Shown piece by piece: positions 1 through 11,030 of a stretch of 64,000 nt of DNA. Under the pieces are notes generated by a model. It saw nothing but the letters and a program-made list of their open reading frames with translations, was not told the DNA's origin and made no database searches. The DNA is from Dipylidium caninum (taxonomy: Eukaryota; Platyhelminthes; Cestoda; Cyclophyllidea; Dipylidiidae): assembly GCA_017562135.1 (NCBI GenBank), contig QEYB01000825.1, forward strand, positions 1 through 64,000, given 5' to 3'. Both the position numbers and the translations under genes were made by a program. Within the stretch, counting starts at the first letter, position 1; each line of letters starts with the position of its first letter.

Positions 1-3000
1 GAGCGGGCAGAGGAAAAAGAACATGTGTATCAGGAGGAGCAGGTCCAGTTTGCACGAGACCGCATCAAACACCGACCACGCCACTCACCGGATGCACGCC
101 AGGTAGTGTTTAGCACGGCCGGCACGCATATCGCAGTTACGGGCGTTGAAGCTGCAGACAACTCAAGTGACCGTTGCCAGATTGAATCGAATGTTGCACC
201 GTATCAGTCTGGATATACAAAGAGGGGAGTTCGAGGATGAATTCTCACGCGAGGCCTGCGTCGCTGACCCTCGTCCATCGAGGGCGGCGACTCACGGTGG
301 CAAAGACGCGCAGGGTCGCCACAAACTTCAGAAAGAGTCACCCAACGTCTGTCCAGTCGCATAGTCCAATGTTTAACCGCCTCATTGGCGCTCACTGCTG
401 TGAACGCTTCGTACAGACCTGTTCAGTGGAGCGTTTGAAGCAGTTCCAGGGCTAGGGAGAAGACGGAAATAATTGACGAGCATAGAAGCAAGGTCAGACT
501 GTCTTAAAACTCTTCCACCGTCTGGCCAACATCACTCGCTCACAGGAGTACTTCGCCTCGACCTCCGCGTCCAGGCAGGCCTCGACTCAGGACTTGGAAG
601 TAAACAACACCGGGCCTCTCGACAATAAATGCCACGTGGCGTGACCTCCCCTCGAACGAGATGCTTGCGCATCGCCGGAGTGCACACGGGTGATGCAGAA
701 TGCCGGTCAGGCATTAAAAAATCCGCACCGCAGGAAGGTCCCACGGAGAGGGGGGGCAGGTGTTGGAAAAGAGTGGAGGGGTGCACGAACCAGCACTTCG
801 CGCAGGCGACCCGCCAATTCTTCGATTGAAAGGACAACGACACACCTCGTGGAGCACCGTGGGAGTAAGAGAGAGAATGCAGCCACAGCACGTGATTCAG
901 CAGGGATGCACGAAGCAGAGGTGCGCAGCCTGTCTTCCTGCTCCACCCCGTCCAAACGCAAACCGACGCCGACATTACCTAGGCGAGCGGAGGACAGAAA
1001 AGACATCATCTTTCTGGGCCTACAATCTTCTGCCGATGGTATGTCATCGCAAACGAGGGTTGCGATCGGTTAAGGTAACAAAAAAGACGCCCCCGTCTTA
1101 ACTACTACTTCCACTCCTTCGCACCTCCCGTCGCAGCAATTAATGCGACCTACTTTCTATGCTCAACATGCCCTTCTGCCCTGCTCCCCACTCCTCTTCC
1201 GCCCCTCGCATACTCAAATGGGCACGCAACTTCCTGAGGATTCACAGTCTCATTCACGCTGCCACTGCCGGTGCAATCCAAAAGTCCCACACCACCCCAA
1301 CTCTCACCAGTCCCAAAACTCAACCAAATCTGCAAGTACACACGTGGAAGGAGACGCGATCACGCCACACACCGTCGCCTTTACTCTTTCTTCCGCCCAC
1401 CCACCACACATCATCCTCATCTTCTTCCTCATCATCGCCATCAGCATCTTCGACCACGCAACCCGGCGGCTCACGTCTCGCCAAGCTCCTTGGAGTCTCG
1501 GTGAGTGGGTGAATATCGCGCGCGCGTGTCATGTGTATTTGTGTGAAACATGTCTCAAAAAACACATTCACTCGCCAAGAGGACTCTCACTCGGGCTCCT
1601 CACCTGTGATTCGGCGCCTCTGACTCTTGATCCAGAAAAAGTGGGGTCAAAAGGAGTGGCCCAGGTGACATCATTCCAAGTCGCAGCGTAAACAGAGTCA
1701 AATGGCCCAGAAAACTACGCAACAGTACAAACTGTGCCCTCTCGTCGGAAACCCCACCTACGCCAACATCCGCTCCAGCACACAGTCGCACTCGCATGAC
1801 AGACGAGGCTTTCTTGCGACAAACCACGACCGCACCAGAATAGGCCATAACGTGTCACTCACATTGGCTGCATTCCGATGTCGCGAGATCGGTGACTGTA
1901 GCCAGGCGAGCGGAGGCGTCAAGCCACGAGTCTCCTCACCAGGCGGACGAGAGTGCCATGCTTGTGCTCCGTGTAATTCAGGAATGAAATAAATCCCTTG
2001 CTCACGAATTCTTGTGGAAGCCGTTTCGCCATGCACTCAGAAATGGGCTCGAGGCACGCAGACCATTGGCATTGGGTCCCCAACACGCGAAGCTGGCCGG
2101 AGTCTTCCGCTGGCATTCAAATGGGACGCACCAGAAGGCCCCGCCACTGCCTCCATGGGAACATTGGCTAGTGCTGAACGCCGTTATCGTGGGCAGATGC
2201 GCTCTGCACCGCCACTTGTCCTGCGCTGACGGCGCGCAATCCCATTTCCTCCCTCCTCCATTGATATATGCAGCGGACTTTCTCCTCTCCCCACTGCACC
2301 GGGCGAGGACGCTCCTCGTCGAACCGTCCATCTGACCAGTATGAGACAAACTCAAATCAACGCTCGCCGGAGTCTTCCGGCGAAACACAGCGCTCCCCGA
2401 TGTACCACTTTGCAAACACCAATAACCTGCCTCTTACAAACACGCAAAACGGGCCTTGTGCCAACCTCTACTACCGTCCTTACAGTGACAGTCCGGTCAC
2501 CCCTCTGAAACTCTTCCTAACACGACAAGATTACTCAAGCCTTACTTGCACAAATAAGATGCACCAACCCATGTCGAGTATCTTACATGCCTTCTCCGCC
2601 TCCCCACACCAGACGGTGCCAACAATGCAAACACCTCGTAGGAAAAACTCGCTCTCTTCCAGCACACGAACACCATCCTCAGCACTACCATGCCTCATGC
2701 CAGTGGAACAGGAACAGAGGAGCTTCGCCAACGCGCCAACGCAGAGCATGAAGTGACTCGACCTTCCTAACCAAGAGCTCTCACACTCCCATCGACGCAC
2801 AGCAAGCACATCCTGCTCCTTTCACGGTTGCCACCACACACTTGAAACGCTGGTGCTAGTAGTGCCTGAGGGTAGTGGCGTCTCCAGGCTCATAACCGCC
2901 ATGACCAAGTTGGCTTCACTGGAGCCGGGGAGGGAGTAGAGAAAAAGCCAACCCTCCTCGTACTTGTAGTTGAACAGCCCAATTTTACCCCCACCCCCTG

Positions 3001-3052
3001 CAATACGTCAATGGGTGGAAACAGAAGCCTGCACAACGGCAAAGGAGTCGAT

Positions 3053-3120
3053 ACAACAACAACAAAAACAGCAGCAGCAGCAGCAGCAGCAAAACAACAA
3101 CAACAACCACAACCACAACA
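3053..3120. repeat. CAG/CAA trinucleotide tract, expanded relative to the mirror arm
   Basis: A run of AAC and CAG triplets lies inside the left-arm Dicer copy, in what is an intron in the right arm. The mirror position near 18,415-18,450 has only a few TTG/CTG/CTA triplets, so the two arms differ by tens of bases here. Confidence 0.85.
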
Positions 3121-5308
3121 ACCTACCGGGAAGCCTGACGATTACCAACAGAGAGCATATCTCCGCATTCACTGATCCACCTTCAGCTGTGAGAAGGTCA
3201 TGGTACAGTTGGACCCACTCCCGCCTGAGGCCCTACTGGGCGCCGCTGTCCGACGGAGGTCGCTGAGAAGAAGGAGACACTGGTCGCATTCAAGCTTGAG
3301 GTCGAAGTTGCGTCAGCTTATTGATGTCAACGGAGATTAGGGCGAGATACAGTGGCGCGTGTGCCAAGTCCAACTGCTCCTCGGTCAGCGCATCGTCCTG
3401 TGGTCAGCCGCAGACGCACCGCAATCATCCCCAATTTGCATGTAGAGCGGCACTCGGCACATGTCAGACTAAACAGCAATACCACACAACACACACACAC
3501 ACTTTCCACGGTAGCGGAGGAGAAAGGCACAACTAATCCTCTCTACCCGACGTCCCACACGCATTCACACGACTCACACCATCGCCCCCATCGCCATGTC
3601 ATTCTGTTGCGGCTACCTCCCGCCGCGTTACGCATTACGCCAGGCCAAACAACCGACCAAAACCAACAAGCAGCAACCTCGCCCCAGTCCCGCCCCACCC
3701 GGACAACGAGCCGCGTTCCCTCTCGACGGGACACCATTCGTGGACCCTGACCACTCCATTGCTGCACCTCATTAGCGACTCCTCCTAGTCAGTGGATGCG
3801 CCCCAAGTGCGAAAAGTGGACTACACCAAAAGAAGACCCGGTCAGGGGACCAACACTCTGCTGCGGCCCACTCGCCTCTCGCTTTTCTCACTTCTCCCCT
3901 GCAGACTGTTGCAACAACCACGCGAAGTTGACACCTCGAACTCTTACCACTTTCTGACCCATTTTTACGTGGGCACAGACAACCTCAAAAGAAACCCTCG
4001 CGCACACATCCTGACGCTCACCACGCAAATGCGACTTTAGTGCGCACGTTGGCCACATCCGCGAGACCCCTACAAGGCCAGACATGTGCTTCCACACCAC
4101 ACACACAACGTGGTCTCGCGGGTAGCCACACTCATCCATTCGCCTTCCTCACAAAATTACCTCCAATTCATCAAAGTGGTCAAAAGGCAGTGGCGAAGAA
4201 TAGGCTCTCTAGACTAGGTGCAGAGACCCACAACCCTCCTTGTCATCCCACGGTTCGCCAACGCCATCGAGTAAACATTCGTGTGAGGCACCAACCCGCA
4301 CTACAGCTGGCGACGCCAGCGTCACAGAGCATTTGCCAACTCCTCAACAGCCTCCTCCCATCGTCACCCGGGGATTTCTGAACCTCTCCACTCAGACCAC
4401 ACAGGCAGTCCCGATGGATATGCTGGCGGCGCAAGGCTAAAAAAGGCCAAACCTGGCAGATGGGCTTGGAGAAGAGCAGACCAATCGTTGATCCGTGTAG
4501 CGGAAACAGCTTTGGTCGACCCTTGGTGTTTTCAGACGGCGACCTGTTCCGGCGAGGCAGTCGCCAAGTGTATAGGCAAACGGCCGATTTGCCCGCGAAT
4601 TTCCTTGTTGAATATGGCGCAGAGAGGACGCGGAGACGCTGAAACCCACCAAGCAGCTAAAAAGAGCACTCTTCTTCTCTTCTCTCCTCTCCCTCCTCCC
4701 CTCCCCTACATATCCAAGATGCATTGAAGAACTTACATGAACTTCGTAATAACCTGCGTTTTTCGACTTCTTCACTTGTGCTTTCGTCTTCGCCGTCTCT
4801 CTCATCTCTGCCCTCGCTACCAAACACCTCCGACGTGGGGCTTCCCCATGTCTCTCCAATCTCGCATCGGGAGCGGGGCCTCAGGACTCACGACTGTCCC
4901 CTGCACCTATTCCCAGAAAAGCCTTGACCTCGGCTCAGGAGGCATGCGACGCATTTAAGTAGGCGTCCAAACGCAGTAGTCAAGCACCGGACCTACCTTG
5001 CTCGTGCGCTGAAATCGCAGCAGTGCACTGCACTCGGGCCGCGGAGCCACGCACATGCCACTTATTCCAAAGGACAATTCCTCCTCTTATCATTCATCTT
5101 ATGTTATTATTCTTCCAACTTCCAGGTTGGATCTTGTCTGCATTCACCGCCACCGCCCTCAACGGACCCTCGAGGCGCCTTCATCAGTGAAACAGCTACC
5201 GTCCAGCAACACTGTTTTGGTGAAAACGTCGTCATCGAAACTTCGGTCAACAGATGATGCTTCTGTGCTTCGCAACACCCGGCAGCCTCGACTCCGCAGT
5301 CGACGAAT

Positions 5309-5339
5309 GCTGCTGCTGCTGCTGCTGTGCTGCTGCTGG
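5309..5339. repeat. CTG trinucleotide tract in the left-arm Dicer copy
   Basis: About ten CTG units, once interrupted. On the minus strand they fall in the alanine/serine-rich acidic linker of the Dicer copy. The right-arm counterpart near 16,278-16,292 has about four units coding for a short alanine run, so the tract length differs between the arms. Confidence 0.8.
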
Positions 5340-8300
5340 TTGTCCAGATTAAACCGAACACAAAATCGGAGGTTAACGACTCCATTCTGCGCCTGCCTCT
5401 CCTCTTCATCGGACATTCTCGTGCGCTTGCCCAGCTTCGATCAGTTTACGCAAGTCGATGGGTAACAAGTCAGAGTTGAGCAACCCTTTCAGGGAGAACG
5501 GAAAAGACACAAGAGGAAGCGATCAGAATGAGGATTTTGTGTGCGTGTGTGTGTGTGTGGATGGGTGGGTGAGGGGGAGAGTGTGAGAAGGGTAGGGGCA
5601 AGGGAGAGCATCGAAACGTAGACACAGGACTAAACACAATAACAACTAACGCTCGAACTGAACACAAAATATTTTATATCAGAAGCAACGTGAACATCAG
5701 CGAGGGGAAAGAGAAGAAAGTCGTCTAACTACCACAGGAGTATTATGTGTATATTTAGAGTTAGGGAATAGAGGGGCACTCGGCGCTCTTCAACCCCTTA
5801 TTCCTTTTCCTGCAGGAGTTATTAACAAGAAAACCCACATCAGTCGCGGAGGCTGGCATCGGCTGAGAGGCTGAAACTGCAAAAAAGGGACGAAAACCAA
5901 TTAGATGTCCCGCGTCAGCAGACATTCCAGTTCTTCCCACTTCCCAGCTATCACGGACCCCATGTGGACCACTGGGCGAGAGCGTGCACACCCGTGCAAC
6001 TCGCATAAGTCAACTCCCTCGGGGCGCAGAGACAAGCAGGAGCTTATGCCGACTCACAGCAAATTCACCGCTGTGCGACCGACCAGACATCCTGACAAAT
6101 TCTGACCCAACCGAGTGAGCCGCTAGCCGCGGCGACAACGAACATCAGTCGAATTTGTGACACAGCCAATCACAACTCCTAATTCAAATCCACACATCGT
6201 GTGAAACCGCTAAGCCAACTCAGCAGCATAGCATCAATCACGACTAACTCACGACGGTTTCTCTCAAGTGCCCAATCAAAGAGTTCACCTAAAAAAAGAA
6301 CACTGTTGCACTACTTTCCAGAACTGCTTTTGCGTCTCCAAATGCCACCATATAAACTGAGATTCATAAAGAGAATACAAGCACTGCCTGGCTTTCGAAT
6401 CAGCACGGACACCGGTACAACACCCCGTGGCCTCCCTTCACCTAATCGCACTCGGGTGGGCGTCTCAACACACAAAACATCTCGGCCACATGCAGTTATC
6501 AGCCTAAAACATCCACCGAACAACCGCATAGAAGAAAAGTAGCAATGCTGAAGGCTTGACCAACTCAGGGCCACCGGACACTGCCCAATGTGGGAACAGA
6601 CGTCTCGAGCGATGTGTTCAGTAGAAAATGAAGTTGCAGAAGGAGGGACACGTTCCCTTCAGACGCTAAAACCCACCCTTTCTCGTGGAGTTGTTTGCAA
6701 AGCCGTCAATCTGCATAACTGTTTGGCCAATTCCTTGGAGGATGCAAACGTGACCCTGAAAAGTACACACAACGCATTGTTACTTCTGCCTTTACACTGC
6801 CCCGCCTCACCCCATTAAGAGCAACATGGCACAAGGGTCTCATCGAGAGGGAAACGTCTTAGTAAGGAGAAGGTGGATACGAACCGTGATATATCTCCTG
6901 CAGCGGTGACGGCGGTGGCATGAGCAGTTTAAACCGATAGCCACCAAATGTCTTCTCCACTGAATAGAGTATCTTGAGGGGTACGTCGAGTCCGTCTTCA
7001 GCACGGCGATGTACCTAAATGCACGCAAACGATGCAAACGCTACTTATGGAGAGAGACGATGACGCGCTTAGCAAAATGTGGCGACGGAAGATTCTACCT
7101 CATGAGAATGGAGGCAGCGCTATTGCTCGTGATCCGTGGTCCCTCAACCCCATAGGGCATGTAGGAAACGTCGCTAAACTGAAGAGCGTTGACGTCCGCC
7201 GCATCCTCCTCATCCCTTTCAAACTCTCAACGCACCGATCTTCCAGGGCATTGTCAATCGCCTTCATGGATCACAGGAATGGCCGTCAATTTGGAGCCAT
7301 CCCTTCCCACACCATTCAGTAATTAAGGCAATACGAAAGCGTGACCAACACCATGTCTCTAATCACCTGCTCTATTTGCATAAAATTTCTCACGTTTGAG
7401 CGCACTTCTCCGCGTCGTCAGTGAGGATAACGAAGTGAGAAACTGCGGCCCGAGCCCTCCCCTGAAACCAGAAGAAATACATTATAGAAGGCAATCTAGA
7501 CGCCCCACCAGGGAGTCTTCACATGCCCACCCCACTTCACTGTTTCCAACGTCTTCACTCCACCACCACTCGGTGACACCGCTCTTCAAAATGACAAACT
7601 CTCCACGTCGGAGATGCTACACACTGCGACCCTTGTTCTCCCGGCGAAGCTACACCATCCACCGTATAGGTACTCGCCCATCTACTAAGATGTCATCAGA
7701 GTGCAAGTACTTAAAAACTATTTCGCCTCCTTCACCAGTCTTCCTCCATAGAGGCGGAACCCTTCTACAACCGAAAGGGACCGAGGCCTCACCATTTGGC
7801 TGCATTGACAATGACTTCCAAGCCCACCTTCTTCAAATAACTCGAAAATCTAACCATCCGACTCCATGAAATGCACCAATATCATCTGCAATTCATCGAA
7901 CTTCATGACGATCATAATCCGCGATTGGAAATAAGTTCGCAGCCGAATTAAATTGCCCACTGCGACTGAATGAACGATCTGAAGTTAGTCAGCGAGTCGG
8001 CCTTAATGACAAGATTGCAGGCGTGCACATCCATCCCCTCCTCCACCACATTCGTTGCCACCATCACGTTAAAACTTCTCCAACCGAAAGTCCTCCAACG
8101 TCCTCAACTGCTCCACGGTGGACATCGAGGCCTGAAAAGCAGTAACAGCACCAATATCCGATCGTCAAGCATCAAAACGACAATGCTCGACATCCCTAAC
8201 TCACCACCGTCCTGGTGGGGTTGGAACTGACACAAAATGACGCCCTTAATCCCGCATACATGGGTGCCATCTGGGAAACTCCGGTGATGAGATCAGCCAC

Positions 8301-10552
8301 CGACTTGGCAGTAATCCTCTCTTTCACCAACACCAGTGCCGACAACCTTTGCCCATCTCCTTGAGCCTTTTGCTGAACAATATGAAAATAAAACAAATAC
8401 ACACACAGGCACAACAATCGAACCAGACAAGGCGACAGAGTAGTATCACTCACACGGAACTTCAGAATCGTATGCAGCAGCTGAACCGTCTTATAGGTCA
8501 TGGGGAAGTGCGCTTCAATCGCCTCGCCCCAAGAAATATGACTGGGTCGTTGACTGGAGGCAATTTTAGACGAGCAACATTAGACTGCTTTATCTGACGG
8601 TACGTTTCTAGCGCCGCCGACAATGCCTTCAGACACGTTTGAATGATGCGTATACATTCTTCGTTTGTGATTCGATTGGCAGAGCTCAAGAGCAGGAGGT
8701 TCTGAAGTCCCTTCTGTGTCTCTTCACAAGCCTATTCATTGGAGGTTGTTGTCAAGCAAGAAGGCGGACGTCAACAAGAGGGGCAAATAACGTGTCAGAG
8801 ACTCAAATGTCGAAGGTACTCACATGAACAGCACAGTATACGCCAAACTCTTCCATTATGCAAATACACTGGGTGAGGAGTCGTTTAATCCTCCTCGGTT
8901 GTAAGTCACTCAACTCCACCAAGGAAAAGAAGACCTCTTGCTTGATCTGCCTGTTCGTGTCGAATAGGGTCTCGAAATCGATCCGTTCAACATCCGCAAT
9001 CTTAGGTACGAGTCTATTATTAGAGAAGAGTAGGATATAATAAAAACACCATTTGAAAAGGAGAGTGAAGGAACTGGAGAACCACGTACTTATCGAGCAT
9101 TTCGATACCACGAAGGAGACATTGGGCAAAGGGACGGTAGAGCTCGTTGGGTAAAATGTTGGATCCGCCACGTTCGAATTTGGTGATGTGAAACTGTCGT
9201 AGACCTATCACACTTTTTATCGAACTGTCTGTGGAAGTGACAACCTTAGCCCGCATCAGCGCCTCTAATCCTCGGATTTTTCCACTCAATTCTCCCGGTT
9301 TCACATTGTTCACCAGAGAAGCAGATAAACCCAACACCTGAAAGGTCAACGCAACTGAATGCAAACAATGATTTAGGGGGGAAAGGACCCCACTTTATGT
9401 AAAAGACAGTTTCAAGCGCAAAAAATTATGGCTTTCGTCGGTACGTACTTTAGGTCCACGAGAGTAGTCAGGGAGCCATGGGCCCGGTGGGAATTTGTGT
9501 AGGTGTTGACAGATGTCTGTGAAGTCGGATTTGGTTTCAGGATCGGCGTGATGACATTCGTCGAAGATAAGAAGACAAATGTTACGCAAACTAATTTTCC
9601 CATGATTTTAGGGCATCTCGGAACACGCCCGCCAGTACCCACTAGTACCCGATGACGTTCCAGTTGCTCATCCAAATATTCTGAAGCACAAAGAAAAAGT
9701 GTCAGGTGACTTTCCCCTAAAGCTTAATGCGTTTAAGCAGAATACTAATGTGGCAAAAGTACCGACGACCCAACTATCGATCCACACGGTGGCGTCACTT
9801 GCCCATGATAGATACCGATCTCATCGCTTTTCACCGGAAGTTGAGCTCGCAAAAATTCTGCGTGTTGATAAACTAAGTGAACTAAAAAAAGAAGAGCACG
9901 AGTCTATCACAAACATGAAAAAAACGACAAAAACCCAAAAGTTGCACTAAAGATACCTGTTTTTGCAATGAAATAAAATACGTTTGCCACCAGCTGAGAC
10001 AGGAACGTAGGTCTCAGGGAGGTGGGTATCGCATCACCATGACGGCGATAAATGTTTTTCCCAAACCAGTATTTAGTTTAACGATGACGCTACTGCAGCG
10101 GGCCATGTCGGCGATTTCAACTTGATATGGGCGCGCCTTGCAACGTCACCTCCTTCCGATCGCGCTTGTCAGGGATTCCACGCATTGCTTCCTAATATTG
10201 CACAAAGCTAAGACAATTCAACTTGGTCTCCGGGAACAAATTCAGATTCCGTCCTGCAAACGGGAACCAGAGGCTGTAAGTAATTTTAAAAACCACTTCT
10301 GTGCCGAAGAAATGATACTCACTTCCATATACTTAAATGGCAGCGTAGAAAAGCCCCAGACAATGGGCCTCGAAGCCAAATTGAGACGTCAGGGCCGCGA
10401 TGTTGTATAACCAACACAAACAAACTCCAAGAACAAATATGGTTCAAAAGGTGAACTCAAAAATTGGGGGACGCTTTTACGTAACTAGAGTTTTTACATT
10501 GACTAAAGTCTGACGTTATTTATAATGAGAAGTTAGAAGGACACACAACGTA

Positions 10553-11030
10553 AGTTCGACATAACGGTTAGTAGTGTGATGAACAAGATTTAGTATGAGA
10601 CACGCTCCTTACTGGCTCCGTAAGTAGTGGTCGGTGATGAAAGCCATGAGCCTAAAATCACCGAAGGTGAGCAACAAGGGACTGTGGTGCCTCATTCTCT
10701 CATCGGAAGAAGCAGCTCACCCTGATGGACTTCAGGTGGATGCGTGCTTGGTGGTAGCGATTTGCTCCGCCACGAACTTTCACCACAACCGTGTACACGC
10801 CTCAGTGGTGAAAGTCGTTCCGGTAGAATGCACAACTCAAGCTACACCCAAAACGCTGAAGTCGTGAGTGCCTCTCAAGGTGACTTCCGATGAGACAGTC
10901 CTTCACTGCCTCTGGCTTCCGGGCTCACCATGATTTTAGCGAAATCAGGCGACACATCGAAAATACCGGTTGGGAAGCTAAGGAGGTGAGCTTAATTACT
11001 TAAATCTGTTCATCGACTAAACTCATCGAT
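10553..11030. other. Spacer between the inverted-repeat arms
   Basis: About 480 bases separate the two arms, and I could not mirror one half onto the other. The arms meet it at the shared motif ggacacacaac (left, ending near 10,550) and its complement (right, starting near 11,034). A 77-codon open frame (10,634-10,867, plus) covers part of it but resembles nothing I know. If the palindrome is a fold-back artefact, this is unpaired sequence at the turn. If it is real, both Dicer copies would be transcribed outward from it, making it a shared upstream region. Confidence 0.6.

Larger units (their letters stand above)
1..10185 (-). pseudogene. Mirrored, frame-broken copy of the Dicer gene (helicase to RNase IIIa)
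   Basis: This is the left-arm copy of Dicer, read from 10,185 down to the window edge. Some exons are cleaner here than in the right arm. The DECH-box helicase exon (about 9,449-9,589) reads FDECHHADPETKSDF in one frame, and 9,070-9,364 reads through LGLSASLVNN and NELYRPFAQCLLRG without a break. Other exons are wrecked: in the RNase IIIa exon (about 190-450) the frame changes several times and the ERLETLGDS motif seen at 21,041-21,070 is not readable. The copy stops before RNase IIIb because the window ends. I read it as a low-quality duplicate of the 11,412-24,669 gene, real or artefactual, and not as an independent functional gene. Confidence 0.8.
1..10552. repeat. Left arm of a giant inverted repeat (mirror of about 11,031-21,363)
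   Basis: Read on the minus strand, this arm reproduces the plus-strand right arm base by base apart from frequent small differences. Anchors are the mirrored Dicer start codons (10,183-10,185 minus and 11,412-11,414 plus), the helicase DECH segment, and the RNase IIIa segment (about 200-450 against 20,970-21,250). The inner part near 10,250-10,500 differs from its partner by about one change in 25 bases, nearly all one-base indels in short homopolymers. The outer part (about 1-600) is worse, with scattered insertions. From start codon to outer end this arm is about 230 bases longer than the right one. The window begins inside the repeat, so the true outer edge is unseen. Confidence 0.93.

Noticed and set aside
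1..10552. Inverted repeat read as the terminal repeats of a giant transposon
   Set aside because: The arms are gene sequence (Dicer exons and introns), not terminal repeats around a transposase, and no target-site duplication can be seen.
10634..10867. A 77-codon frame in the palindrome spacer
   Set aside because: No homology that I recognise, no supporting splice signals, and a length expected by chance.
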